Below are positions 1 through 8,220 of a stretch of 42,793 bases of DNA, piece by piece (the first letter of the stretch is position 1; every line of letters starts with the position of its first letter). A model generated the notes under the pieces. The model had not been told where the DNA came from. It ran no database searches and saw only the letters and a program-made list of their open reading frames with translations. The translations under genes were made by a program, and so were the position numbers. This DNA is from an uncultured Alphaproteobacteria bacterium. GTDB lineage: Bacteria > Pseudomonadota > Alphaproteobacteria > Rhodobacterales > Rhodobacteraceae. The stretch lies in contig CACAAX010000012.1 in NCBI GenBank assembly GCA_902530595.1, forward strand, positions 1 to 42,793, written 5' to 3'.

Positions 1-300
1 AATTTTTTTGCTATCTTTCAAGATCTCCTGTTTTAACATCATGCTGACTCTTTTAAGTTCTATCAAAGTCGTGCAAATTACTAGCTTATCTCCAAAATAT
101 GCAGGCAATAAGTAATCGGCTATAATATTTTTTACAACGAAAAATTTATTTTCTGCTAAAAGCATTGCTCTTTGATCAACATGCAAGGATTCAATGAACT
201 TACTTCTCGCACGTTCAGTGAATTTCAAGTAATTGGCATGATACACTCTCCCACCCATATCTGTATCCTCGTAGAAAACTTCGCAATTATACTGAAACAT
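1..300 (-). CDS. ybgC: YbgC-type acyl-CoA thioesterase, 3' end cut by the window
   Basis: This is the first 100 codons of a hotdog-fold thioesterase of the Tol-Pal-associated YbgC family, which hydrolyses acyl-CoA in the cytoplasm. I read it directly from the reverse strand. It starts at an ATG at 298-300 with a GGAAG Shine-Dalgarno just upstream. The family signature YEDTDMGGRVYHANY lies at about residues 10-24 and contains the catalytic Asp of the family (D14); FTERAR follows at once. The usual length is 130-150 residues, so roughly the last third lies left of position 1. It sits 24 bases after the ruvB stop on the same strand. In related genomes ybgC is followed by tolQ on the same strand, but here the rest of tolQ lies on the other side of the ruv genes, facing the other way. 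Confidence 0.9.
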   Translation of the reverse strand, partial: MFQYNCEVFYEDTDMGGRVYHANYLKFTERARSKFIESLHVDQRAMLLAENKFFVVKNIIADYLLPAYFGDKLVICTTLIELKRVSMMLKQEILKDSKKI

Positions 301-324
301 TTTTTCTTCCAATTTATTTTCTAC

Positions 325-1326
325 CTAATCACCTGGTTTTTCTAGTCCAAGATATTCCCATGTCTTTTTACCTAGGGCACGACCTCTCGGCGTCCTCTGT
401 ATCATACCCTCCTGAAGTAGATAGGGTTCTAAGACTTCTTCTATTGAGTCTTTGGACTCCGAAAGCGCAGCAGCCAGAGTATCTAAACCTACTGGTCCAC
501 CTCCATATTCGCGTGCTACTAAATTTAAATATTTACGATCACCTTCATCAAGTCCCACATGATCCACACCAAGCCTATTAAGTGCGCTGTCTACTAATAC
601 ATCAGTAATAACACCACTATTTTCAACAGTAGCAAAATCAATTACCCTCCTTAAAAGCCTCCCCGCAATTCTTGGAGTTCCTCTTGACCTTTTTGCAATT
701 TCAGCGGCGCTTAATTGATCGATTTTAAAATTCAAAAGATCGGCTGCTCGGCTTACAACCAAAATTAGGTCCCTAACCTCGTAAAAATTTAAGCGAACTG
801 GAATACCAAACCTATCTCTCATAGGCGTGGTCAGAAGACCTAGCCGAGTTGTTGATCCTACCAGAGTAAAAGGCTTTAATTCTATTCGTAAAGAGCGCGC
901 AGCAGAACCCTCTCCCACGATTAAATCGCAACTAAAGTCTTCCATAGCTGGATATAGAATTTCTTCAACGGCTGGTGACAATCTGTGGATCTCATCAATA
1001 AAGAGAACATCATTAGCCTCGAGACTAGTAAGAATTGCCGCTAAATCACCAGATTTTGTTAAAACGGGACCAGAAGTCATTTTAAAATTTACCCCTAATT
1101 CCCTCGCAATAATTTGTCCCAAAGTTGTTTTTCCCAAACCGGGAGGACCATGAAAAAGTACGTGGTCTAATGCTCTTTTTCGTATCTTGGATGCTTCCAA
1201 AAAAATCTTCAGGTTTTTTTTTAAATCGGCCTGCCCAATAAATTCGTCTATACTTTTAGGCCGAAGAGTATTTTCATAGTCTTCTTTTAACTCATCCGGC
1301 GACAAAATATTTTGTTCATCATTCAT
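325..1326 (-). CDS. ruvB: Holliday junction branch migration ATPase RuvB
   Basis: RuvB is the hexameric AAA+ motor that, with RuvA, drives branch migration of Holliday junctions in recombination and repair. At 333 residues it has the normal family length. Visible motifs are Walker A GPPGLGKT at 60-67, Walker B VLFIDEIH at about 107-114, the sensor and arginine-finger region GSTTRLGLL...MRDRFG, and a C-terminal winged-helix part that ends in [16 protein letters not shown]. It follows ruvA by 5 bases and is followed by ybgC, so ruvA-ruvB-ybgC form one transcription unit on the minus strand. The gene looks complete. Confidence 0.98.
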   Translation of the reverse strand: MNDEQNILSPDELKEDYENTLRPKSIDEFIGQADLKKNLKIFLEASKIRKRALDHVLFHGPPGLGKTTLGQIIARELGVNFKMTSGPVLTKSGDLAAILTSLEANDVLFIDEIHRLSPAVEEILYPAMEDFSCDLIVGEGSAARSLRIELKPFTLVGSTTRLGLLTTPMRDRFGIPVRLNFYEVRDLILVVSRAADLLNFKIDQLSAAEIAKRSRGTPRIAGRLLRRVIDFATVENSGVITDVLVDSALNRLGVDHVGLDEGDRKYLNLVAREYGGGPVGLDTLAAALSESKDSIEEVLEPYLLQEGMIQRTPRGRALGKKTWEYLGLEKPGD

Positions 1327-1331
1327 AGGGA

Positions 1332-1970
1332 CTATCCTTTTGCAAGCGATCTGAGGGCTTTCTTTACCAACTGCGAAGCATCTATAAAATCATCTTCGAT
1401 TATAATTTTGTCTATCGTGCTCTGAGCCTCCGCTGTTTTAAAACCTAAGTTCTGCAAAGCAGATAATGCATCTTGCTGAACCTCCTTTCTCTTAATAATG
1501 TTGATCGTCTGCTCATTATTATCGTCTTTTATCTCTTTGATTTCTTCATCCTCTAAAACTATTAAATCTTTTCTACCACTTAACTCTACAACTAGTCTCT
1601 GAGCCATTCGAGATCCGATTCCGGAAACAGAAGAAAAGGCCAGTTCATTTTTCATTCTTAAGGCATGCAAAAGTTCTTTAGTATCCAGTGTATTTAAAAT
1701 AGTGAGGGCAACCTTCGCTCCGATGCCCTGAACTGATCGTAAGATATTAAACCAATCTTTTTCTATCTGAGTTATAAAGCCTACCAATTGTAATAAGTCC
1801 TCTTTCACTAGTAACTCAGAGTAAAGCGATATCTCTCTCGATTGATTATCCAGATTTAGGGACCTTGCGGTTTTTTCAGTAACATAAACAACGTAACCAA
1901 TTCCATGAACATCAATGACAACGCTATCTCTTTTTTTCTCAATGAGCTGACCCTTTATTCTACCTATCAT
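1332..1970 (-). CDS. ruvA: Holliday junction DNA helicase subunit RuvA
   Basis: RuvA binds four-way DNA junctions as a tetramer and loads RuvB. The protein has 212 residues, close to the usual 190-210. It opens with [13 protein letters not shown], typical of the N-terminal OB-fold domain. The helix-hairpin-helix region follows ([12 protein letters not shown], then [18 protein letters not shown]). A charged, variable linker comes next, and the C-terminal RuvB-binding domain ends in [14 protein letters not shown]. It starts 6 bases after the stop of the ruvC fragment and ends 5 bases before ruvB, matching the usual ruvC-ruvA-ruvB order. Confidence 0.97.
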   Translation of the reverse strand: MIGRIKGQLIEKKRDSVVIDVHGIGYVVYVTEKTARSLNLDNQSREISLYSELLVKEDLLQLVGFITQIEKDWFNILRSVQGIGAKVALTILNTLDTKELLHALRMKNELAFSSVSGIGSRMAQRLVVELSGRKDLIVLEDEEIKEIKDDNNEQTINIIKRKEVQQDALSALQNLGFKTAEAQSTIDKIIIEDDFIDASQLVKKALRSLAKG

Positions 1971-1976
1971 TTGAGA

Positions 1977-2144
1977 TCACATTGCTTTCTTTATTGCTCT
2001 ATTAAGATTAGCATTTAATTTCAAAGTATGCATATGGCATATAGCTATCGCAAGAGCATCTGCCTCATCGGACTGGCTAAAGCATACTTTTGGGAACTGT
2101 AACAAAGCCATTCTTTCAACCTCTTCTTTGGTCTTGGGCAATCA
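1977..2144 (-). pseudogene. ruvC: RuvC resolvase, C-terminal fragment only
   Basis: Reading the minus strand upstream of ruvA gives about 50 in-frame codons with the C-terminal signature of the RuvC Holliday junction endonuclease: KEEVERMALL, then SDEADALAIAICHMH, ending in NRAIKKAM with a TGA stop at 1977-1979. EADALAIAICH matches the last catalytic acidic region (DxADALA-A-CH) of the family. The frame closes upstream at a stop at 2142-2144, and homology stops before that, at roughly 2130-2138. The first two thirds of RuvC (usual length 160-180) are missing. The fragment overlaps the start of the tolQ remnant on the other strand. I read this as a breakpoint, not a gene that decayed in place. 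Confidence 0.85.
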
Positions 2145-2725
2145 TTATTCAGAAAATTACAGACTATAGAAAATCAAAAAGAGAAAAGAAAACTTTTTTA
2201 GATGAGTTCTGGTCTGGGGGCTCTTTAGAAGAATTATATAACGAAAAAAGAGACAACCCCAAAGGTGCTTGTGAACAAATATTTTGTGCTGCAATGGATG
2301 AATGGCAAAGATCCTCTGACGGTGATGGAAAACTAATTGACGGAGTGCAGTCTAGGTTAGAGAGAGCAATGTATGTGGTTTTAGATCGTTGGAACGAGAA
2401 ACTAAGCTCTGGATTATATTTTCTTGCTACAGTTGGGTCAGTTGCACCCTTTGTGGGCTTATTTGGTACTGTGTGGGGTATCAAAAATGCTTTTCAAGAA
2501 ATTGCAATTCAAGAAAGTAGTAATTTAGCGGTAGTAGCTCCTGGTATTGCTGAAGCCCTCTTGGCTACTGCTTTAGGGCTACTAGCGGCAATCCCCGCAG
2601 TTGTTTTCTATAATAAGCTATCCGGTGACTCTCAAAAAATTATAAATGGGGTAGAAGAATTTTCAGAAGAATTCTCTGTTATAATTTCAAGGCACATCGA
2701 CATGAATAAAAATCATAAAGAGTAA
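2090..2725 (+). CDS. tolQ: TolQ proton-channel subunit, N-terminus replaced at a junction
   Basis: TolQ is the inner-membrane channel subunit of the Tol-Pal complex; with TolR it uses the proton motive force to drive outer-membrane constriction at division. From WSWAIII (2129 onward) the sequence is clearly TolQ: the linker FWSGGSLEELY, the second and third membrane helices (GLYFLATVGSVAPFVGLFGTVWG-like, and PGIAEALLATALGLLAAIPAVVFYNK-like). The first 30-40 residues of a normal TolQ, with most of the first membrane helix, are absent. The codons before about 2125 are the antisense of ruvC, so the TTG at 2090 is only a formal start. The gene runs straight into tolR with a 2-base gap. As written it would not encode a normal TolQ. 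Confidence 0.88.
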   Translation: MGTVTKPFFQPLLWSWAIIIQKITDYRKSKREKKTFLDEFWSGGSLEELYNEKRDNPKGACEQIFCAAMDEWQRSSDGDGKLIDGVQSRLERAMYVVLDRWNEKLSSGLYFLATVGSVAPFVGLFGTVWGIKNAFQEIAIQESSNLAVVAPGIAEALLATALGLLAAIPAVVFYNKLSGDSQKIINGVEEFSEEFSVIISRHIDMNKNHKE

Positions 2726-2727
2726 GT

Positions 2728-3174
2728 ATGCAAATTGGACCAAAGTCAGCAAGCCGCTCAAAAAAAAGGCAAAAATTTTCTAGCAGGAATTTTGTTCCAA
2801 TGTCAGAAATTAATGTGACACCTTTTGTTGATATAATGTTGGTGCTTTTGATTATATTTATGGTAGCAGCGCCTCTATTGAGCGTAGGCATAGAGGTTGA
2901 TTTGCCTAATACTCAAGCAAAACCAATAGAAACTGAAAAAGAAAGACCTCTTACTCTTACGCTGGATGGTGAAAGCAATCTGTTTATAAATGAAGTAAAA
3001 ATAGAGAAAAGCGAGCTCCGCTCTAAGCTTTTGGCGATTAAAAAAGAAAGAGAATCGAATGAGATTTATTTGAGAGCTAGTAAAGATATCGAGTATCAGA
3101 ATGTTGCAACCATTCTGGCTCTCGTAAGCAATATTGGGTATTCTCAGATATCATTAGTTACCGATGTAGAATAA
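2728..3174 (+). CDS. tolR: TolR/ExbD-family proton-channel protein
   Basis: TolR pairs with TolQ to form the proton-driven motor of the Tol-Pal system. The protein has 148 residues, the usual size. A short basic cytoplasmic tail is followed by one membrane helix with the family motif INVTPFVDIMLVLLIIFM at 28-45; D35 is the conserved membrane aspartate thought to carry protons. The periplasmic part (about 55-148) has the ExbD/TolR fold pattern with GIEVDLP and a C-terminal ISLVTD strand. It starts 2 bases after the tolQ stop and is followed by tolA after 17 bases. It is intact even though tolQ is broken. Confidence 0.96.
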   Translation: MQIGPKSASRSKKRQKFSSRNFVPMSEINVTPFVDIMLVLLIIFMVAAPLLSVGIEVDLPNTQAKPIETEKERPLTLTLDGESNLFINEVKIEKSELRSKLLAIKKERESNEIYLRASKDIEYQNVATILALVSNIGYSQISLVTDVE

Positions 3175-3191
3175 CGCAAACGAGATTAAAT

Positions 3192-4190
3192 ATGAGACAA
3201 GGTCTTTATACTTCTGGATTTTTTCATATATTTTGGGGTTTTTTATTGATAGTTAATTTCCAAGTATTAGAAGAAAATCCAAATGAAGTGTTAAATAAAG
3301 TAAGTGTGAAATTATTATCTGAGCAAGAGCTTAATGAACTTACTGCGTCGGATAAAACAAGTGCTCTCAAAGTTGAAAACTTTCAGCCAATGACGATTGC
3401 TGACTCCAACAATAATCCAAAAAAAATATCTATTCCTCCCAAGGAAAAAGTTGGCAATGAAATAAAAGGTGTAACTGAGCCGAATATTATTGAAATTAAA
3501 AAGCGTAAAACAAATGATGAAATCATCACTAATCGTGCTAAAAGAGGTGAGAATGATGTTGAAGAGCAGGTTAAAGAAAGAGTAAGCAGGTCTATTCAAA
3601 AGAAAGACTCTTCAGAAAAACAAAATAATGATCAAGCAAAACAAAAGAATACTAGTTCACATATTTCGTCAGAAGGTAAAAATGTGGAGATTATTTCTGG
3701 TGCCTTAAATATTGCAAAATTACCCCCATCGAGACCGACATTTGTTGAGTTAAGCGATCAAGATGACACTAATGAACCTACATTACAAAAAAACAGTAAT
3801 GAAGTGTATGATAACTTAATCGAACAAGTGGTTAATAATAAGAAAAACGAAAAAGTTTTAGAAACTTCAATCCAAAGATTGACTAAGGCCAGGATTCTTC
3901 AGAAGTTAAACGAGAATTGGAATGTTGTTTCGATAAATAGACTAGCAAATTATGAAAAGTATGTAATTATTTTGGAGTTAAAGATTGATAAGAATGGATA
4001 TATAAGCGGTCCAATAAAGCTGGTTTATCCACAAAAAGCCTCTGGAAACTTTCTTATAGCGAAAAGATCTGCTATCAAAGCGGTTTTAGAGTCGTCTCCT
4101 TTTCCAGTTCCAAAGGAAAGCTTTCCTAGAGGTTTGGTCTTAAGAGTAGTATTTGATCCTGAAACAAATGTGGGTGTAAATAATGGTTAG
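3192..4190 (+). CDS. tolA: TolA-like periplasm-spanning protein
   Basis: TolA links the TolQR motor to Pal and TolB across the periplasm. The call rests on position between tolR and tolB and on architecture, since sequence conservation is low. There is one N-terminal membrane helix (about residues 8-24). A long polar segment rich in Lys, Glu, Asn and Ser follows (about 40-210). The C-terminal TolA/TonB-like domain (about 230-332) contains LNENWNV and a VVFDPE-type ending. The domain includes the pattern [14 protein letters not shown] typical of TolA/TonB C-termini. At 332 residues it has the normal size. Its stop overlaps the tolB start by 8 bases, which suggests translational coupling. Confidence 0.85.
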   Translation: MRQGLYTSGFFHIFWGFLLIVNFQVLEENPNEVLNKVSVKLLSEQELNELTASDKTSALKVENFQPMTIADSNNNPKKISIPPKEKVGNEIKGVTEPNIIEIKKRKTNDEIITNRAKRGENDVEEQVKERVSRSIQKKDSSEKQNNDQAKQKNTSSHISSEGKNVEIISGALNIAKLPPSRPTFVELSDQDDTNEPTLQKNSNEVYDNLIEQVVNNKKNEKVLETSIQRLTKARILQKLNENWNVVSINRLANYEKYVIILELKIDKNGYISGPIKLVYPQKASGNFLIAKRSAIKAVLESSPFPVPKESFPRGLVLRVVFDPETNVGVNNG

Positions 4191-5532
4191 ACATAGTGTT
4201 TTAAAATTCCTAAAGATTTTTTCTTTTACAAGCATCTTATTCATAAACTCTAGCTTTGTAGCCGCTCAGAAAAATGACGCTCCACAGCTTGACATGACAG
4301 TAAATAGGGGGGTAATAAAACCTTTATCACTGGCCGTTCCAAGCTTTATTAAAGAAAGCGGTGCAAACTCGATTATTAGCAGAGAACTAGCAAAAGTAAT
4401 CTCAAATAATCTTGATAGCACCGGATTATTTAAATCTATTCCACAGTCTGCTTACGTCAGTATGCCATTGAGTTTCAATACACCAGTGCAGTTTAGTGAC
4501 TGGTCGATAATTAATGCTGATGTTTTGGTCATGGGATCTGTTGGTTTAAAGCCTGATGGTCGCTTGGAAGTTAAATTTAGATTGTGGGATGTATCTCAGC
4601 AAAAAGAAATTGGAAAAGGAAAGCAGTACTTCACAAATTCCGAGAGCTGGAGAAGAATTTCGCATAAAATCTCTGATACTATATATACTCGAGTTACAGG
4701 TGAGGGGGCATACTTTGATAGCAGAGTTGTTTTTGTTTCTGAGACTGGACCAAAGGATAATAGAACAAAGAGGCTTGCTATTATGGATCAAGATGGAGCA
4801 AATTTTAGGTTGTTAAAGCACCCACCTTCTCTAGTAATTGCACCACGCTTTTCTCCAACCACGAATAAAATTATTTTTACTGGATATGAAACAGGTAAGC
4901 CAAGGGTTTATTTGATGGACCTTAGCTCGGAAGAGATAACTTCTCTCCCTGAATTAAAGGGAATGAGTTTTGCTCCAAGATTCTCTGCGGATGGTAGTCA
5001 AATAGTATTATCAATGACTGAAAATGGTAATACCGATATTTTTATAAATACTTTGTCTACGGGAGCGAAAAGAAGACTAACAACAAACAATGCGATTGAT
5101 ACCGCACCAAGCTTTTCACCAGACGGGAAAAGTATTGTGTTTGAAAGTGATAGAGGAGGTGGCCAACAACTTTATATTATTTCTAACCAAGGAGGAGATG
5201 CAAAAAGGATTAGTTTTGGCAAAGGTAGATATGCTACTCCCGTTTGGTCACCAAGAGGTGACCTGATTGCATTTACAAAGATTAAAGAAGGGAAATTTCA
5301 TATTGGAGTGATGCGGGTTGATGGAACAAAGGAAAGGTTGCTGACTACGTCATTTCTCGATGAAGGCCCTGCTTGGGCTCCAAATGGCCGAGTTTTAATG
5401 TTTTTCAGGGAAACGCCAGGTAAGGCCGGAGCACCTTCTATTTACTCGATTGACATATCCGGACGTAATCTTAGAAAAATAAAAACTTCTTCCTTCGCTT
5501 CGGACCCCAATTGGTCTCCAATTTTAAATTAA
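4183..5532 (+). CDS. tolB: Tol-Pal system periplasmic propeller protein TolB
   Basis: TolB is the periplasmic partner of Pal and TolA. A Sec signal peptide is visible (basic start, hydrophobic run, cleavage likely after SSFVAA at about 27). The N-terminal domain spans about 30-165. A six-bladed beta-propeller made of WD40-like TolB repeats follows, with recurrent [48 protein letters not shown] and [12 protein letters not shown] blades ending at SDPNWSP. At 449 residues it is slightly longer than the E. coli protein but normal for Alphaproteobacteria. The ATG lies inside the last codons of tolA. Confidence 0.97.
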   Translation: MVRHSVLKFLKIFSFTSILFINSSFVAAQKNDAPQLDMTVNRGVIKPLSLAVPSFIKESGANSIISRELAKVISNNLDSTGLFKSIPQSAYVSMPLSFNTPVQFSDWSIINADVLVMGSVGLKPDGRLEVKFRLWDVSQQKEIGKGKQYFTNSESWRRISHKISDTIYTRVTGEGAYFDSRVVFVSETGPKDNRTKRLAIMDQDGANFRLLKHPPSLVIAPRFSPTTNKIIFTGYETGKPRVYLMDLSSEEITSLPELKGMSFAPRFSADGSQIVLSMTENGNTDIFINTLSTGAKRRLTTNNAIDTAPSFSPDGKSIVFESDRGGGQQLYIISNQGGDAKRISFGKGRYATPVWSPRGDLIAFTKIKEGKFHIGVMRVDGTKERLLTTSFLDEGPAWAPNGRVLMFFRETPGKAGAPSIYSIDISGRNLRKIKTSSFASDPNWSPILN

Positions 5533-5595
5533 TGTTATCGTTTAAGATTTATGGTATAAAATACTAAAATTCGAACAGTAGACGAGGCAAAAATT

Positions 5596-6066
5596 ATGAA
5601 AAATGTTGGACTTGCTATTTTCATTATCTTACTGCTTGTGGGATGTGAAAATAATAAGGGTTTTAAAAACTCACTTGATAAAGCACAAATCTCTGAAAGT
5701 GATATAGAATATTTCCAAAACTTAGTGGGAGACACCGTTCTATTTACTGTTGACCAAAGTGGATTACGTCCAGACGCGATAAGTATTTTAAACGCACAAG
5801 TGAATTGGCTCAAGGAAAAGAAGTTTTTACCCATCACTATAGAAGGACACGCCGATGAACAGGGAACAAGAGAATATAATTTAGCTCTTGGTGCACGAAG
5901 AGCTACTGCAGTTAGAGAATTTCTCTTAGCCAAAGGAATTGAGCAAGATCGGATCAGTATAGTTACCTATGGAAAAGAGAGACCTTTGCGTGTTTGTTCC
6001 AACGAGGAGTGTTGGTCAAAAAATCGTAGAGCAGTAACAGTAGTCGGTAAAAAAATTGTAGAGTAG
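5596..6066 (+). CDS. pal: Peptidoglycan-associated lipoprotein Pal
   Basis: Pal anchors the outer membrane to peptidoglycan and binds TolB and TolA. The precursor has a short signal peptide ending in the lipobox LVGC, so C17 would be the acylated N-terminus of the mature protein. The OmpA-like domain fills about 45-156, with IEGHADEQGT (G84-T91) and YNLALGARRATAVREFL (94-110). D87 and the Arg pair 101-102 match the residues that hold the diaminopimelate of peptidoglycan. The length (156) is normal. A 63-base gap separates it from tolB; the AT-rich gap (TATAAA-like stretch near 5554) could carry an extra promoter, which would suit the high copy number of Pal, but this is inference. Confidence 0.96.
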   Translation: MKNVGLAIFIILLLVGCENNKGFKNSLDKAQISESDIEYFQNLVGDTVLFTVDQSGLRPDAISILNAQVNWLKEKKFLPITIEGHADEQGTREYNLALGARRATAVREFLLAKGIEQDRISIVTYGKERPLRVCSNEECWSKNRRAVTVVGKKIVE

Positions 6067-6094
6067 TCGTTGAAACAGAGATTATAAAGTTATT

Positions 6095-6892
6095 ATGCTT
6101 TTAAAATCATTAATTATTATTTTAACACCGTTTTTATTATACGTTAGCAAATCATTAGCAAATGAAGCTCCTGAATTGGAGGCCCTTCAAAAAAGATTAC
6201 TAATACTTGAAAAGGAGATACTCGACTTAAAGATGAAAAACGTTGTTGAAGATAAGTTTGAATGGCAATTTTTAAAAATGACTGAAATAGAAAATGATAT
6301 CAAAAAGTTGCATAACAGATTTGAAATCCTAGAAAACAACTATTACAAGGAATTAAAAAATTTGAAAGCATTGATAGTAAATTCACATACAAGCAATGTT
6401 GAAAAAGTTGAAGACTCAAACGAAGATATTCAAACAGAGACGGTAATAGAGCCCTTAAAAGATAGCTCTGCGTCTTTAGAGAACCTCGAAGTTCGTAGTA
6501 GAGAGGAAGAGCTGTATATGAGAGCATTAGAACTCTTTGAAAGAGGCCAAATAAGTTTGGCCGAGCAACGTTTTTCAGAATTTATAGAGAGTTACCCAAC
6601 TAGTATAAAGCTTGCAGCTGCTTTGTTCTGGAGAGCGGAAACCAGAGTAAAAGACGAAAATTGGATTGGTGCTGCTAATGATTATTTAGAGAGTTTTACA
6701 ATAAATCCTGATGGAGATATCGCTGCAAAAACGTTATTTGGTTTGGGAGTAAGTTTAGGGGCTATTGGGGAGAAAGAACAAGCATGTTTAACTCTTGATG
6801 AAGTTGGATCAAGATTTGAAAATATTGAAAAAACTCTGTTGGTTGAAATTGTAAAAGCAAAAAATCTCTTGAATTGTGATCAACCAAGATAG
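6095..6892 (+). CDS. cpoB: Cell-division coordinator CpoB (YbgF), TPR periplasmic protein
   Basis: CpoB (older name YbgF) is the last gene of the Tol-Pal cluster. It coordinates peptidoglycan synthesis with outer-membrane constriction. The 265-residue protein has a signal peptide (about 1-22, ending near SLANEA). A heptad-rich coiled coil with many Leu, Glu and Lys follows (about 25-95), then a polar linker. TPR repeats fill about 137-260: YMRALELFERGQISLAEQRF, then FWRAETRVKDENWIGAANDY, then AAKTLFGLGVSL. Its C-terminus follows the same Cys-rich pattern (CLTLDEV, LLNCD) seen in other alphaproteobacterial members. tilS starts 7 bases after its stop, or overlaps it if a GTG start is used. Confidence 0.9.
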   Translation: MLLKSLIIILTPFLLYVSKSLANEAPELEALQKRLLILEKEILDLKMKNVVEDKFEWQFLKMTEIENDIKKLHNRFEILENNYYKELKNLKALIVNSHTSNVEKVEDSNEDIQTETVIEPLKDSSASLENLEVRSREEELYMRALELFERGQISLAEQRFSEFIESYPTSIKLAAALFWRAETRVKDENWIGAANDYLESFTINPDGDIAAKTLFGLGVSLGAIGEKEQACLTLDEVGSRFENIEKTLLVEIVKAKNLLNCDQPR

Positions 6893-6899
6893 CACAAAG

Positions 6900-8150
6900 A
6901 TGATTGAGCATGTTGTTAGAAATTTAGCTAGTCTAAAACTACGATCTTGTGGGATAGCAGTTTCTGGTGGCAGCGACTCAATAGCTCTTTTTCATATTAT
7001 GACAGATTGGGAGTCTGAAAATAAGCCTGAAATATTAGTGGCATCAGTAGATCACGGGTTGAGATCAGAGAGTAGATCGGAGGTGGAATTTGTAAAAAAA
7101 ATCTGTGAAATGAAAAATGTTAAACATTTTTCGTTGAAACCGACTGCGAACATATCAGAAGCAAAAGGAAATTTGCAAGATAATGCTCGATCAGCAAGAT
7201 ATCAATTATTAAGAAATTGGGCTATCTCGAATGATCTACAATCTATCCTTGTTGGTCATACATTAGACGATCAAGAAGAGAATCTCCTGATCAGATTTTT
7301 ACGAGGATCTGGTGTTGATGGATTGGCTAGCATGGAGAATATGGTCGTTAGAAATGGGATTTCATGGATAAGGCCATTATTAAAATTTAGAAAAGAAGAG
7401 TTGAGAAATTATTTGAGAAATAACAATTATAGTTGGATTGACGATCCTTCAAACTATAATGAAAAATACAAGCGCGTAAAGATGAGACAACTACTCAAGC
7501 AACTAAAATCTAATGATCTTATTACACCAAACTTTGTAAAAACCGCTGATCACATGTTAAGGACCTCAAAGCTATCCAAGGAAATAGCTAAATCTAATTC
7601 CAAAACACTTTTGTCGTTTAATGTTGTTGGTCAAATTACTTTCGAAGTTGAAAAATTCTCTAAGCTCTTTGAGGATACACAATTTAGAATACTTTCGGGT
7701 ATAATCTCGTGGTTCTCTGGAAAATTCTACAAACCCCGCTTCTCACAGCTCGAGAATATACATAACAAAATACTTAACCTGAAACGGATGGGTGCCACTT
7801 TAGGTGGGACAGTTTTTAAGAAAAAAAACGGTGTGGTCACTGTGATGCGAGAATTAGCGTCCATTGAAGAAAATTACTTAGTTAAAGAAGAAAAGTTTAT
7901 TTGGGATAACAGGTGGCTAATTACGTTAAAACCAGAAACGAAAGGAAAATTATACGTAAAGCCTTATGGGTTATTAGGTCTTGATGACCATAGCTTCTCT
8001 ATTACTAGTGAATTTGATAAAAGTGCATTGGCTCCAATCCCAACAATAACAACAAATAAAAGTGTTAAATTTGTGCCTCTTTCTAATTTGGAGTATGATA
8101 TCGATATAAAATTATTAAATCAGGATAATGAGTTTTATAAATTCTTTTAA
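6900..8150 (+). CDS. tilS: tRNA(Ile)-lysidine synthetase TilS
   Basis: TilS uses ATP and lysine to convert C34 of the CAU-anticodon tRNA(Ile) to lysidine, so that the tRNA reads AUA. The N-terminal PP-loop ATPase motif SGGSDS lies about 21-26 residues after the start. DHGLRSESRSEVEFV and GHTLDDQEENLLIRFLRG follow; both are typical of the TilS catalytic domain. The C-terminal part (after about residue 290) is weakly conserved, as in many low-GC relatives. I chose the ATG at 6900; a GTG at 6876 would add eight residues and overlap cpoB by 17 bases. Neither has a clear Shine-Dalgarno. tilS between cpoB and ftsH is the usual alphaproteobacterial order. Confidence 0.93.
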   Translation: MIEHVVRNLASLKLRSCGIAVSGGSDSIALFHIMTDWESENKPEILVASVDHGLRSESRSEVEFVKKICEMKNVKHFSLKPTANISEAKGNLQDNARSARYQLLRNWAISNDLQSILVGHTLDDQEENLLIRFLRGSGVDGLASMENMVVRNGISWIRPLLKFRKEELRNYLRNNNYSWIDDPSNYNEKYKRVKMRQLLKQLKSNDLITPNFVKTADHMLRTSKLSKEIAKSNSKTLLSFNVVGQITFEVEKFSKLFEDTQFRILSGIISWFSGKFYKPRFSQLENIHNKILNLKRMGATLGGTVFKKKNGVVTVMRELASIEENYLVKEEKFIWDNRWLITLKPETKGKLYVKPYGLLGLDDHSFSITSEFDKSALAPIPTITTNKSVKFVPLSNLEYDIDIKLLNQDNEFYKFF

Positions 8151-8220
8151 AAACAGTTGAATTTGAGTTTTTTTAGCATACTTATAGGGTGTTCAAAAAT
8201 TAAAAGTTGGTATCAAACAC

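Noticed and set aside
2090-2128. TTG start giving TolQ an N-terminus MGTVTKPFFQPLL
   Set aside because: These codons are the antisense of the ruvC 3' end and show no membrane helix; they come from the junction, not from a real TolQ start.
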